In this document: positions 34,939-48,800 of the stretch, in pieces
How positions within the stretch are numbered: the stretch's first letter is position 1
Layout: the number at the start of each line of letters is the position of its first letter
Assembly (NCBI GenBank): GCA_018296165.2
Contig: JACKQL020000104.1
Coordinates: forward strand, 101,420 to 165,419
Length of the DNA stretch: 64,000 nucleotides
Direction: 5' to 3'
DNA from: Termitomyces sp. T153
Taxonomy: Eukaryota > Basidiomycota > Agaricomycetes > Agaricales > Lyophyllaceae
The notes under the pieces: model-generated
Databases searched by the model: none
What the model was told of the DNA's origin: nothing
The model's input: the letters and a program-made list of their open reading frames with translations, nothing else
Position numbers and translations under genes: made by a program

Positions 34939-35346
34939 GGAATTGTGTGCGTAGGAACGTTTGGATCTTGCGAGGAACAGTCTTCAACTCTACATACCTA
35001 CCTTGTAATTACAACGAGCAAAATCATAATTGAATCAGCCAATGGCAAATGCCTCTTCATATTTTGTCTCAGAACTAGATCCGGAATCTGTATAGAGCGA
35101 GGAGCTAAACGTGATCTTTGGAAGACTGAATTCGGAGGTACTTGAATATAACTCCTGCAGGTATAATTGTTATCCGAAGTAGGTGACTATGGGTTGTATA
35201 TGTAAAAAATTATAAGAGATCCTTACACCACCAATGACGGAAATAACTGATACGATCTAGCGCAACAAACGTCTAGGCTATTATCAGGATTGATGTTTGG
35301 AGCTACGATAAAATAGGGATTCTCACATGATATACAAGGACGTCCA
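34939..35346. other. Intergenic between converging genes
   Basis: About 400 bases with nothing recognised, presumably the 3' UTRs of both neighbours. Confidence 0.5.
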
Positions 35347-37986
35347 TCATGACTTGGGCTTTTTGGACACCCTTTGCTCCCCATTCATATCATCAAATTC
35401 TCTCTTCCGGGACGTAGAATCAGAGGCAGTCGCAGGCATCGGCGATGGAAGGCGTGTAATGGGTCCTGAGTCAACCTTTAACGGCGCTAAACTCGGCGTA
35501 GTTTGGGCTGCCAGTTCCCGCTTCAACTCCTCCAACCACCGACCACCTTCCGCACCTTCGAACAACCACACATGACTGCAAGAAGACACGCACACAGATG
35601 CTAGTCAGCGAATTTTAAGAAGCCGCTACGATAATGAAAGTCTACCTGTCGCCCACCCGCTCCGGTTCGCATATTTTGGAGTTGCTATTGAAATCGCTTG
35701 TTTCGTCAATGTTGTGAGGTTCCTCATTTGACTTGAGTGAAGCATCTGCCAGAACCAGTGGTGGAGGCAGCTCCCAGCCTAAAGCATCACATAGATACTG
35801 CACGATATCGTCGGCATTGCCGAGCAACACAATCTTTGCAGTAAGATTAGTCAGAGAGATCCTGAGGAGAAAAGGACGCACATCAGGATTTATATGCCGT
35901 ATGGGTGTCTTGTTGATCAAGATCTACAAGAACGAGATATAATAAGTATGTTGATGGAACAGAGATATCTCGGCAGTCTAAATATGAATTTACCTGAGGT
36001 ACTGAGTGCGGGAGATGAGCTACCAGTGTTTTTGAGAACGGTACGGACATTCATGGGGCAGTTTATGACTTACATAGAATTTCTGCCACAGGCGAGACTT
36101 TGAGCGAGGTGCCAATGATCAGAAGAAGATCAACGTGCTCTCGGTCTTCGGCAAGGGCGTTGTCGAACTCATCTGTCAGTTTCTCACCAAAAAACGTTAT
36201 GTCGGGCTGTGCACAGTAAATCAGCTTCCGTGTCACTTGTTGGAGACATTCTGTATTTACTTTCATAATCCCAGGGGTAAAAGGTGGGTCATCACTCTCA
36301 TCCTCGTCGTCACTGTCCCATTCTCCCTTGGCTTTTTTCTTTCCCTTCTTTTTCTTTGGAGTTGGTATGGCAGGAGTGCACATGGTGCATAACGCGACCC
36401 TCTGATTCATAATATCAGCTTCTATTTCAAAACCAGGCACGCGCCGCCGACACTGAAGGCAGCTAGCTGTTGCGAATGAGCCGTGGCATTGCAGAACGCG
36501 TTGAACGCCGGCCAAAGTCTCTAGCGTGTCTATATTTTGTGTATAGTTCTATCCGGGGGAAACATCAGTGAGCTTCTGATACCCACCAGCGAGAGTGTAC
36601 CTACACGGAGCAACTGCAGAATTGGATTTTGATGTTGAAAAAAATCAGCGAGCGAAGACAGTGATTACAAACCTGGCCTTTGTCCTCAATCAATTTGATG
36701 AATCTATGACACGGAGAAGGTACAAAATTGGATGGATACATTTGACTAAGAGGGTTTGAATTTGAATGGGTACTGAACAAGAAAGCATGGCAGCCAGCAA
36801 CGACAAACCTAGCAAAGGAGCTATGACGACCGGTAATTCAGTTCTTGCAATCCTTGTGTCATGATGTCGAGCTTACTAGAAAACTGGAGCATGTATCAGT
36901 GCCAGATACAAACGAATCTTATCATCTCTCACCAGCTGGGTTTTTCCGGAAATAGTGGATATCAAACCTACCGAATGGTCAAAGATCAGCTGACTTTCAA
37001 CTAGGTCAGAGCGAGGTCAAAGTACATCTCCTGTGGATCGACCAAATCATATTGTCCTCGATTCTTCAAGGAGGCATAAATACCGTCAGGGGAACGGAAA
37101 TCAGGAATGCCACACGATACACCTTTGAAAGGCAAGCAAGTAAGAAATCTGTACTGTCAACATGAACATGAGAGATGAGCACTTATGCCAGCTCCAGTGA
37201 GAATGAGGATTCTCCGAGACGAACGGATGAGATTGACAGCATCAGAAATAGTGTTATACGGCGTTAACTTGTCCCGAGCTCTAAGTCTACATGGCAATGG
37301 AAAGTGATGAACTGCCATACATGAGAAAAAGGAGTAAACAGTACGTACACCTTGGAGAGAGCGACTTTTAGAAAATACAATAGTGTCGTCGGCTTCTTTG
37401 CTTGCAAACCCTCACACTGTAGATTGGCGGTCAACGGTCGAGTTATGACGCACGAGGGACAAACCAACCAGTTTGATGCCAAATGCACGTAAAAGTTCTG
37501 GGATAGGATAATTACGAGTCACTACATATTGACTGATCCAAGAAGCCATTCCTGTTCAATCGAGTTAACAATCAATCGTCACCGAGTGATTGACAGAGTT
37601 CTGACCGCGTTCCTTTAGATGATGCATCATTTCTTTGATTTCTTGCGGGGTCCAGATCTGTTGGCCTGCACCACGATAAATTGGGCAAGACCGAAAGACT
37701 TTTCTGTTGTACCTTGTTCCTCTGTCTCGTAAAGAGTATAAGTGCTTTCATCATAATCATCATCATCGTCATCATCAGACCATGGGTATTCGGCTGTGGG
37801 ATCTGAAGGAAACGATTGTATTAGATCCTCGGCGGTTTCAGCGTCGAGATCAACGTCTTCAGCAGCTTCTAGGAATGCGCGAGCTTGCAGGAGAAGGACA
37901 TAGGTGTTGGAGGTCGGAAACTTGCGCCTAGTCTGTTTGGACCTATCTGTATCGTATTCTTGACGGGCCTTTGCAGGAAAAGACAT
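35347..37986 (-). CDS. SIR2: Sirtuin, NAD-dependent protein deacetylase (class I, SIRT1/Sir2-like)
   Basis: About ten exons, starting at ATG 37986 and ending KPKS with TGA at 35347-35349. The SIRT1-type head is present (KERGMASWISQYVV, RNYPIPELLRAFGIKL). The catalytic core follows: LTGAGIS, then SCGIPDFRSPDGIYAS, the NAD-binding TQNIDTLE, and the catalytic His in LQCHGSF. Zinc Cys pairs are SCLQC and ALCTMC. After these come PDITFFGEKL, IIGTSLKVSPVAEI, and INKTPIRHINPDV with LLGNADDIVQYL. All residues expected for activity are visible. Between the second Cys pair and the PDITFFGE strand sits a Lys run followed by an acidic patch (KKKKGKKKAKGEWDSDDE). In fungi such enzymes remove acetyl groups from histones and other nuclear proteins and silence chromatin. 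The Lys-rich C-terminus (KREFDD, VSKKPKS) may be a nuclear signal. Confidence 0.88.
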
Positions 37987-38761
37987 GCCCGTTCTTGATC
38001 TGAAAAGTGCCGGTCAGGCGGGTTAACGTAGTGTTCACCCGAATTCGATCGACAAAAGACACCTCTGATTTACAAGTAAAATGCAGCTGGTAGAATGAGT
38101 GCCCTGTCGAATACCACGATGTCTTTGTATAGAGTATGGACAGAACAATTGTTTGTGCCGCTCGGCAAAATGCCCGCTCTCACGCCGCAAATTACACTCA
38201 CACTCGGTGTAGCAAGTGTCGCCACGATAGCAAATAGATTTGCTTGAATGTTCATGTATATATATATATACCCATGATATGATACCTCCTGGCCTTCAGC
38301 CCTGCAATGGTCGATCTCTCCCAAATTCTCTCTGTTTGTTTTGAAATTTGAATTTGACGAAGCTGAGCCATCAAGGCCCGGAGTAAGCATCTTAATTTCA
38401 GAAAGACATGAGACATCTTTGCTCCCGAATTATAAATTTATTCGGTATGTGAAGGCAGTTTGTATAAAGAGACCTGGATAGCCACGTGCGCTTTTGAATA
38501 AAGTATCATCCGTGAACTCACCGTCCTCAAATGGCAAAATGGGAATGGACTCTGTTTCGATAAATACAGGCTACCAACGGAAAGTTATACCAGGATCTGT
38601 TCTACCTCACCGTTTTTGGACTCGCGTTCCTATTCCCCAAAATTTATCTTTTTACTTGTACGAATAGTCTCGTTCTGATTGCCCGCCTCTGACTTCAAAA
38701 AAACTAACTACTTTGTATCTTTGAAGCGTCTGTCCTCTTCTCCAGAATATATAAATATATA
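37987..38761. other. Divergent upstream region, possible small ORF
   Basis: About 775 bases between the sirtuin and the next gene. A minus-strand frame (38390-38070) begins with ATG and contains a hydrophobic stretch, but I could not connect it to any family or convincing splice pattern. An (AT)n run lies near 38257-38272. Confidence 0.35.
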
Positions 38762-39762
38762 ATGGCTGTCTACGATCTTTCGCTGGCTCAGCCCAGAATG
38801 TCGAACAACACACCTACACTTACACGTCGCGAATCTTGGTCGAAGTCCAACCGGGCTGCAGAAGTCCCTGAGGTTGATCCTTCCTTCCCTCAACCAATAT
38901 ATACATATAGTCCGAAGACGACGAGCATTAGCGTAAGTCGCTTACATCTGCTGTTGTTGATAGAGTCTGACTTCTGACATTTGTTGGACAGTTTCCTTGG
39001 CCAGAAGAAGTTACTGGACTCGAACGTATAGCTTTGTCTGCGCAGGGTGATCTTCAACGAGTGTTGAGGTACGTTGCATAATCTCTATCTTGCAATCATA
39101 CATCGATGTAATATTTTACCAGCGCTTTCTTCGCGCGTCCTATCACCATTGCTATTGTCTATTCCAACACGTTCCACCACCGCTTCATTCACGAGCCTCC
39201 CACCCCTTTAACGCTCCCTAACCCGGCCGTCATCGCCTCTGCTTCCCGCGAATCACCCATAACCCAAACACGACAGGTACACCTTCAGTGTTCAAATAAG
39301 ATTGTTTGCACCGCCACGTCCACCGTACGCATCACTTCACCAACGGTGGCGAACCTTTTCCTTGTGGAGAAGTATGCCATTGGTCAGACGTTCGCGCGCT
39401 TAGGCAAGGTTCCTGAGTTTGAGCTCGTTTCGGTCGGTCTTGGTCCTGTAACAGACGCAGTGCCTACATTATCACATTCGGGGAAAGCACACGCTGCTAA
39501 TGAACAGTTGTGGCGAAGGTATCGTTTGTGCATAGAGGACTTTGAGTGCAATATTCTCGAGGTGTTCCCTACGCGGGAGATGTTTGTCGGCGGGCTGCAC
39601 TGGTTGGAAGACACACATAAGGTATCAGAGGTGCTTGACCAAAGCACTGTGGTGCCGCATCAGCAAACTGGCCTGCTTCTATTCCTTGGTTGCTCATTTC
39701 TTATCCTCGCATATGCGTCTGCCTATTTTACCAACAGACACTTGTTCTTCTGTTCTCCATGA
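38762..39762 (+). CDS. Conserved-type unknown protein with C-terminal membrane anchor
   Basis: Exons 38762-38932, 38992-39068 and 39123-39762 join in frame to 295 aa. The N-terminus is polar with a Ser/Thr-rich stretch. The middle looks like a compact alpha/beta domain: FPWPEEVTGLERIALSAQGD, FFARPITIAIVYSN, VHLQCSNKIVCTATSTVRI, FLVEKYAIGQTFARLGKVPE, LWRRYRLCIEDFECNILEVF. Near the C-terminus is one hydrophobic segment (GLLLFLGCSFLILAYASAYF), which would make it tail-anchored. The strand-rich middle with a late EVFP motif recalls the chorismate lyase/UTRA-like fold, but this is a weak impression. A TATA-like ATATAAATATATA precedes the ATG directly. Confidence 0.7.
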
Positions 39763-40052
39763 AAGTATGTACTATGTAGTAGGGATGGACCCATCGGATA
39801 TTATTATACAATAAACTATCATATCAATATCTATTTCAAGGAAAGAAAGATTGCACATACTAACGAAGCACTCTCACTGCACACAATACGATTTAGCCTG
39901 TTAAAAAAAAGCCATTACAACACGTACAAGTCAGCCGTTAACTATCTCATTGACTCAATAAATGAAAGAATACAAGGAAAAATAAAATTATAAAAATACA
40001 AATAATAAGCAATACAAGAATATAGACCCCAGCAACCTCATACAGATCAAGT

Positions 40053-40469
<417 letters not shown>

Positions 40470-40725
40470 GTTTAGAGTGAGGTTGGTAAAGTGGATTAAA
40501 TGTGTTGCGTTAGGTGTCAAATGACGAATAAGGAGATAGCTAACACCACGGCGGACTATATACGATCAGGCAGTGGCTGTGCTACATTTTCCTTTGTTGA
40601 TTTGGTTAACGCGTCATACATCACGTGCATCGACGCGGTCGCGTTGTTTAAATAGTCGAACTTATTTCTGCCAATCAGTACAACTTCTTACCGCCCTTCC
40701 ACCATCAACTCTTAATAATTTTGCA
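40470..40725. promoter_or_regulatory. Shared divergent promoter of histone H4 and H3
   Basis: Only 256 bases separate the two ATGs, so both promoters and leaders lie here. A TTTAAATAG motif near 40646 could serve as TATA box for H3. Divergent pairing of one H4 and one H3 gene under common control is standard in fungi; the exact control elements were not resolved. Confidence 0.7.
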
Positions 40726-41248
<523 letters not shown>

Positions 41249-42184
41249 AGGGTTACATTGTATTGGATTTTGCATTTATTCATCGTGTACTTTTATTGTA
41301 TTCATAATTCATACATCCTGAAATGCTTTATTGCATTTTGTGTTCTGAGGGTATTGTGTGGTGTTAATTGGTTTTATGATTCTGTCTGTCGCTGCATACT
41401 TATAAGTTATGGACTTTGAATTCGGAACTGCGTGATTGGGACGCTACCTGGAACACCTGATTTTATTGCAAACCACATGCTTGCTTTGTTTTGTCATGTA
41501 TGGTATTATGAACGTTCGAACTCCCCAGTTACTGCGTCTACCGTTTCGATATAATCCTTGAAGCTTGAAGCTTAAAAAGTTTGAATGTTCACCGAAAATT
41601 CACACAGGATATGCGCATCGCCTGGAACAATATCAAATGTAATAACGTCGACTATCTACTGGTTCTTTTTGGAGGAGCGGCGAAGTATGAAGGTGGGATT
41701 ATACTTACATGCTCACGTTCTATAAGTCAAGCGCTAGCCCATGATCGATGCATAATCCATGTCTTTGTTGTTCCTGTTCAGAAATGGTATATCACTGGAC
41801 GCGTGACGTGAACTCCGATACAAAGTAGTTACGCCGGTACGTACAGTATGTGTTGTCACCGATGGTATTTCCTTTTGGCATAATTTGAAACTGTTTTTAT
41901 CATTAGTGTAAAGTATAGTTTCATGTGCAAGTTTGTCGAAACTCAATACCCACCGGCAAGTATCTACAAGCACGCCCGAGTCAGTATTTGAAATAGGAGC
42001 GCCACATCCAAATAACCTGTGAGAAGATCATGCTACTGATTGGGGCTTCTTCCTATATTCTAGGATCCGCAGGAAGCATCAATCGAAGGACAAAATATAT
42101 TGCTTGTCACCCAGCCTTCTCGACTCTAACATAAAAACCTAAGCTCTGTTCCTCCAGCTTTTCAGTTCTGGATTTATACAACTC
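41249..42184. other. Intergenic, 3' flank of H3 and upstream of the H3-like variant
   Basis: About 940 bases. No second gene is visible. An ATAAAAAC motif near 42131 may act as a TATA element for the variant. Confidence 0.45.
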
Positions 42185-42892
42185 ATGGCTCGTACGAAAC
42201 AATCTGCTCGGAAGAGCACCGGTAGTCTGTTTCATCAAGTCATTCGTCTAGTTGCATGGTGCTGACCTGCGGGCCTCGTTGCTAGGCACCAAGAAACCCC
42301 AAGTCTTCGCGGCAAAAACTTCTCAGTCTCAGATCGCAGTCAAGTCTTCCACGAACTTTGACCGAAATTCTTCTCGATTCCAGACCGCGATCAAGTCTGC
42401 CAAAGGGAATTGTCTCTTCTCTTCCCGTCTTAATCAGTATCTCATTAGTTGTACAGTCCCTAAGAACATCGGCCGTCTCGCTGTAAAAACAATCACGAAG
42501 GAAGTTACGGCTGATATTCATGTCAAGCGTACCCATCGGTTCCGTCCCGGTACCGTCGCGTTACGTGAAATTAGGCGTTACCAGAAATCGACCGAGCTCC
42601 TCATTCCTAAGCTTCCTTTCCAGCGTCTCGTTCGAGAGGTCGCACAAGACTTCGGAGTGCGCCGTCACTGTTTCTTTCTGCTTCATGCGACTGATGCTCG
42701 GTATAGAATAAACTGCGCTTCCAAACGTCAGCTATATCTGCCCTTCAAGAGGCTGCGGAAGCATATCTTGTCGATCTATTCCAGGACACAAATCTTGCTG
42801 CCATCCATGCGAAAAGGGTCACTATCATGCCGCGTGACATTGCTTTGGCACGAAGGTTACGGGGAGAACGTAGCTTTGCGTTGGCGGGATGA
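42185..42892 (+). CDS. Divergent histone H3 variant with long tail
   Basis: Exon 1 (42185-42221) gives [13 protein letters not shown]; exon 2 is 42286-42656 and exon 3 42707-42892, joined in frame to 197 aa (182 if an optional in-frame 45-nt intron in exon 2 is also removed). The first 13 residues copy the H3 tail, then a novel segment of over 70 residues replaces the usual KAPRKQLA...GGVKKP ([45 protein letters not shown]). The histone fold follows: [93 protein letters not shown]. The frame is intact through all three exons, against a simple pseudogene. Loop 1 (FGNKLRF) has the H3 length, without the longer loop of known CENP-A proteins. Confidence 0.7.
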
Positions 42893-43740
42893 AACTTAAA
42901 GTACGAACTTACACATTGAGATGGAACTTAATCGTATCTGAATTTCATACGTACGCCGTTTGTCTGACGGTGGTATGTTTTCTTTGAGCCCTTGTTGCCC
43001 GTAAAGACGCGTTCTAATTTGGCACGATCACGTGCTGTTCTTTCCGACCACCTCTTCAAGTTGACGGTTTCTTTTTTAACTCGACATGACGCCATTGCGC
43101 TACGTATCTCTCCATGTTACCAACGTATTCTGCTAGCAGTTTCTATGCCATCGCGGGACGATCATAGATTCATGAAATCTGTTTTTCTGGTTCGGAACAA
43201 GGTCACGCAGCCAAGGGCATCGCTAAAACGAAAAGATTAATATCTTGGCGCGGTCACAGTTCGGGGAAAGACAGACATATCGAACATTACCTCTGCAGTG
43301 TAAATGACGAACGCACGGATCAAACGCATCCGAGTACGATAACTGAGACCACTGACAAATATGCAATTCTAGATAAGTCTTACCAGCCCCGCTGGGCAAC
43401 ACTCCCAAGGATTTAACGAGTTGCCTTGTAAAATACAGAAAATGTGGACAGTCCCAGCGATGAAGATACCAGTTTATTGCAAGGTGGTCAGGACCATGCA
43501 ATCGATTCTAGCATCTCGATGCAGACCATCAGCTCGGATCGAAATGACGCTTTTCGTATATGTATCGCTTCGCACTTCCATTTTGAGCACTCCTAAAACA
43601 TTGTCTGTACTAGACTCGCAGGCCGAGTATCGTCTCTCATTCATTTGCTCCCTCCACATCGTTATTGTCTCAACATCCCTGTCGAGTTCACTATCCTCTG
43701 CTCGTCGTTGTCCGTGTCGCACTCCTATCCCCTATTCACG
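42893..43740. other. Intergenic, nothing recognised
   Basis: About 850 bases upstream of the aspartic protease gene. Open frames on both strands lack domains or splice logic. Confidence 0.45.
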
Positions 43741-45603
43741 ATGTACACATTGCTTCCCTTGTCTCTTGCTCTGTTATCTGTTTTATGTTTTGTAATCGCG
43801 TCTCCAAGCGCTCCACGGGGTCAGAATCTATCTTTGAAGCGGAGGTCTCCCGGGCTGCGGACTATGGAGCAGTGGGGAAAATGGGCGGTAGCACATCGAC
43901 AGAAGATGGCCACAAAATATGGCATTGCGGAGCCAGCGAAGCGAAGCATAGGTACCACTCTGTGCGTCTCCCATACACCTCCTATGAATCATCTAAGTCT
44001 TCTTCGTCTTAATGCAGAATCACGAATCAAAATGCCGATTCGAGGCAAGTTGGTCGAATCTTTAACCCTCACATGCGGATTGACGTCTTTGAAACAGTTT
44101 CTTTGGTTCTCTCGCTATTGGAACTCCACCCACTGCCTATGATGTCATTCTCGATACTGGTTCCTCGTAAGTTCATGTTGTACACCAAAAAATACATGGG
44201 GCTGACAAGTGGGAATCAAGCGACCTTTGGGTAGCGGACGCAAATTGTATCATCAACTGTCAAGGTATCGCTACATTTGACCCAAATACGTCGTCCACCT
44301 TTCGGCCAGTTGGTTCAAACTTCAATATATCTTATGGGAGCGGTCAAGCTTCCGGTCGCCTTGGGTCTGATATTGTCCAGATGGGAGGTTTTTCGGTGTC
44401 CAATCAGACATTTGCTATCTGTGATAATGTCTCTCAGGGGCTGCTATCAAATCCAGTATCAGGGCTTTTAGGACTTGCATTCCAGACTATCGCAGCGTCT
44501 GGCGCAGTTCCCTTTTGGCAGACGCTTGCAGCAAGCGGTGCATGGGACTCGCCACTCATGGCGTTTCACCTTACTCGGTGCGTCTCACTGTTATTGTCTA
44601 CGACATGTTCGGCCATCTTACATAACCTTTCAGCTACCTCAACGATACGACAGCCCAGACACTCGAATATGGAGGTTCACTTAATATGGGTGCATCCAGC
44701 TCATTTAGTGTTGAGTACGACTCTAACTCAACGAAAAATGTTAGGATTTGTAAACCAATCGTTGTACGCCGGTGACATTGAATACCTTGATCTCGCCACA
44801 ACAGAGTCATACTGGCTTCTTCCTTTGACAAGTACGTTCTTGTATCAATGTCCATTTCAATCGATCACTCTAGCTCACGGTGTCACTCATCAGCCCTCAC
44901 TGCCAACGGACAGTCAATTTCAATACCATCTGGGTCGGATTCGTATGCCGCAATTGATACGGGAACGACACTCGTCGGTGGCCCATCCAGATACCTCGAT
45001 GCATTTTATTCTCAAATACCTGGTGCACGTCCCGGGACTGGTAATTTTCAGGGTTACTATACCTACCGTACGTATCATAATCCTTTCCGCAAATAAGACT
45101 CAACAGGCTCTGATAGCTTGTGATACCACGGTCAATGCCACCATGTCATTTGGAGGTCGGAGCTGGCCGATTAGCGAGGCGGATTTCAGGCTATCACAGC
45201 TCACGCAAGCTCTATGCCTTGGTGCGTTCTTCGAGCTGAACACTGGTGCATCAGCACCCTCTTGGATTGTGGGCGATACATTCCTCGTACGTCTCTCTTG
45301 ATTAATCTCTTCTGTTCTCTTTTACCTCTCCCATCGTAGAAAAATGTTTACTCTGTGTTCCGCTATGACCCTCCCTCGGTTGGGTTTGCTGAGCTATCCA
45401 GTGTTGCACTTGCACTTAACGGCGCCAACACACCTGTCCCAAGCGCGACCATCGGATCTGTAGCCGCCACGGTTGTAGCGACGGGTTCTGTTCCAACATT
45501 CACCAATTCAGGACCGATCCCCCTATATCTTCCAACATATCAGTTGATACTTGCGCTTGTGGGGGTGATAACCATCGTGTTTTCTTCCGGTTTATGTTTC
45601 TAA
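43741..45603 (+). CDS. Pepsin-family aspartic protease, secreted, probably surface-anchored
   Basis: About nine exons encode roughly 450 aa. The start MYTLLPLSLALLSVLCFVIA is a signal peptide. A propeptide with basic residues (LKRRSPGLR) follows. Both catalytic aspartates are present: VILDTGSSDLWVAD and AAIDTGTTLVGGP. Flap and core motifs fit family A1: ISYGSGQASGRLGSDIV, GLLGLAFQ, a Cys pair in the last third (YPCDTTVNATMSFGG...), and WIVGDTFL...KNVYSVFRYD. The protein ends in Ser/Thr-rich linker and a hydrophobic tail (YQLILALVGVITIVFSSGLC), which suggests a membrane or GPI-type anchor as in yapsins. Several exon joins were chosen to keep these motifs in one frame; in the exon before AAIDTGTT an acceptor CATCAG fits better than an earlier CTCTAG. 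Confidence 0.88.
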
Positions 45604-45832
45604 TGTATATTCAACTTCGTACCATCTACACACATGTAATGAGTGCCATTTGTTGGGTGATCATTCCATTTTTAGTGGTCTAAAGGGAAACAATCAAATC
45701 GACCACATATGGCCAGATACTACAGCTATCGTTTGCCGCTAACTATAAAGAATACGAGATGAATACACGATACATCCGAGAAACAACAGTATTGGACGAT
45801 GAGTAAGAGCGAGAAGACAATGTTGTCTCCTT

Positions 45833-48800
45833 CTACTGGTTTCCAAAAGATGCCCGGAGTCGCACTTGGGACGGACGACTTCTCAGTTCATCAAGAGCTG
45901 TATACGCAAGCAAGGCAACCTCCGAATTAAACATCTCCATCGCCCGTAGGCGTTCCGCTAGATCGTCAGATATACGTTTCGCTTCGGCATGGAAACCCAA
46001 GGCACGCGTATTGACAACCAACAAGTCCAAGCATACAACCTGATCTGCAAATAGACCGGGGCGGTCAGCGACAATATCACGATACAAAGTCTCGGCTTCA
46101 GTAAGCGCTCTGTAAGCGCCATTCAAGTCTCCGGTGGCCATAAGACAATTGGCGAAGATGTTAAGAGCTTCGGCGTAGATTGGCTCGCAATAGTGCCAAG
46201 GAACCATAGGATTGTAGTCTCCGTCACGAAGCTTGCGGTAAAGCTCCATCGCCTCCTGTATGGTCGTTAGCGCCTTTTGGTGGTCCTCCAACTCCAACAT
46301 GCTCGCGGCATGTGAGTCAAGGTTATAAGGCAGACGGGCTTCTACGAAAACTCCTTTGGAGGTTGAATTGCGACAGATCATCACAGCCTCCTCGTTCAGC
46401 TTCAATGCTTCGTCTATACAGTCGAGGCGACGACGAACATTAGCATAAGTGCGGAGCCTGCAAGCTAGGAGAGTGTCTTCGGCGGGCGTCATATTCTCTC
46501 GAGACGCTTTCACGCTACACTTCATCACTTCTTCTGCCTCAATGTATCGGCCCAAATTGTACAGGAGTCCAGAATAAGTTGCACGGGCGCCTGCAAGAGC
46601 GCATGCCAGCTCTTTAGTGACCTCATCATCTTCAAATCGATTTCCTAGATCTATTGCCTTTTCGCAGGCGCGTACCGCGTCCACAGGACGGCCAAGGTCC
46701 TGAAGGTTTCCCGCGTAGCTGTCGTGAGCAGAGATGTAATCAGCAGCGATGCCAGGGTCGGTGATAGGGAAAGAGGTAAAAAGTCCAATTACTTGCTCAT
46801 GAACCCAAAGGGATTCACGAACTCGACCATGTTTCCCAAGGAGGAAGTCCCGATCGTAAAAGGCATGGAAAAGGGTCTTTCCCACTTTATCCTTGTGATC
46901 AACAATGAGCATTTGGAGGTCTTCTATGACTGCTGCATTGACGGAAATAGCATGTAGACTGATGGCGTAGAAGGAAGACAAAGTAGCTCGGCGTAAGGCC
47001 GAAACGTAGCTCTCGATAGCCTTGAATTCCTTACCCAACGCGCGGAACTGTTGACGGTATATGGTAATTGATTCATTGCCAAGCTTCACTGCAACATCGT
47101 ATTCTTTTATCCTGAACATACAGTAGCAGAGATATGAGAGACCACGGGCCAGATCTAGGTGAGCGCTGGAGTCATCAGGGGCCTTCCTGAGGTTGGTACG
47201 GAAGATGTCGACGGCTTCCTGGCAATGTACCACCGCATCGGCTTCCTTGTCGATCAAAAGGAAGTCGTTAGCGAGGTCCATCAAGCTGTCTGGCACTGTA
47301 TGTCGGGGTACGACATCGGCGGGTGGAAGCGCAGACTCGGACGAAGGGGGGTCTCTGATAGCCAAAGTGCGATAGATGTCAACAGCCTCCATTCTTAGGA
47401 CGACTGCCGTTTCCTTCTGTTCCAGCCGTCGCAACTTTCCCGAGGAAGTATGGAGAGCATCTGCAAGGAGTTTACGATTCTGATTGGATTTGCGAACAAT
47501 TTCAAGGGCCTCCTGTGTGACACGGATAACATCGTCTTTACGCCCTTCGTTGTGAAGAAGGTCGGCATAGTCCCACAGTGACTCCGTGAGCCATGGCGAT
47601 ACCTTCACAGGATGATAGTCCACCTGACGACGGTATATTTCTAGGGCGCGCTCCGCGTAATCGATACTCTTTGCGTTATCACGTCCTTCACGTAGACCCT
47701 GGCTACAGAGATGAGCACATGAACTAGCAACGTTTTCTTCAAAATTCCCGCCATGAATCCGATGAAGGTTTTGGTACAGAGCCAGAGATTTCAACTGTGT
47801 TTCGTATGCTTCGTTGATGCGACCATTGTCCTGGTAGCTGTATGCGAGGCAACAGAGTGCGCGAGCGGTGTTGTAATCAAGCCATATTGTCTCGTTTTCA
47901 TCCAGAGACGCAGGGTGAGGCTGTGCTGGGTCATCCGAGTGTTTGACATCATCAACCTGAACATACGCAGGCTCGATGTACGGAGGCGGCGGTCCAGAGG
48001 GCGGAGTTTCTAGCCATTCGTTCCACACAGCAATCTCTGCTCGAATGGAATCGGTTATAGCAACGGATTCCTGCGCTATCTCCAGGCCCTTTTCATTATC
48101 CCCTTTTTGAGTGATGATTGACCAATACTCGTTAAGGGTGTTAGATAATTGCGAACGAACTTCCAAAGTTGGATTTTTTTGGACTAGGCACCGTTGAATC
48201 TCGAGAGACTCAGCAACAGCCGCAGTAGAACCCTCGTCGTCATTGATTTGGCCTTTATATCTGGACAGATTCCGTAGAGCAAGCGCGAGGTAAGGCTCAT
48301 AAATGTCTTGATTGGTTGCCACCAAAGCCCTAAACATTGTGACGGTCCACCTACCCATCGCCTCTGCATCGGAATACATTTCGAGATCATATAATCTGAT
48401 AGCGAGATTGACCATCTCCCATGCACCATCTTGAACCGAGAGGTCTGCGGAGTCACCCTTTAGCAACTTGATAATTTCCAGAGTCTTTGCAACGACGTCG
48501 CGGTGGACATCTTCAGAAGATTTAAGTCTACCGTTAGAGATGACGGTTTTAAAGGGTTGGAGGTATTGCTCGTTGGGTTCCTCGCGTGCAAAGGTTTGCG
48601 TAGCAGAGAGTTCGGCAAGGGAGTTGGAAATAGCTTCGACTTGTTGGTGGAGGTAGAGCGCATCGACCACTTCTTTAGGCGGTTGGATGAAAATAGGAGT
48701 ACCGGCTGTAGAACCAGGAGTTTGCAAAGTCGTTAAGAAGCTTTCCATATGGCCGAGCATCACGTTCTGGCTCTCATTAAGTTGTAACGCTGTTCCGTCC

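Noticed and set aside
38070..38390. A small minus-strand gene between sirtuin and the tail-anchored protein
   Set aside because: The frame starts with ATG and has a hydrophobic stretch, but no family, conserved motif or convincing intron supports it.
42185..42892. Calling the H3 variant CENP-A
   Set aside because: Its loop 1 has the normal H3 length and lacks the insertion typical of fungal CENP-A, and the fold is too close to H3. Centromeric function is kept only as a possibility to test.
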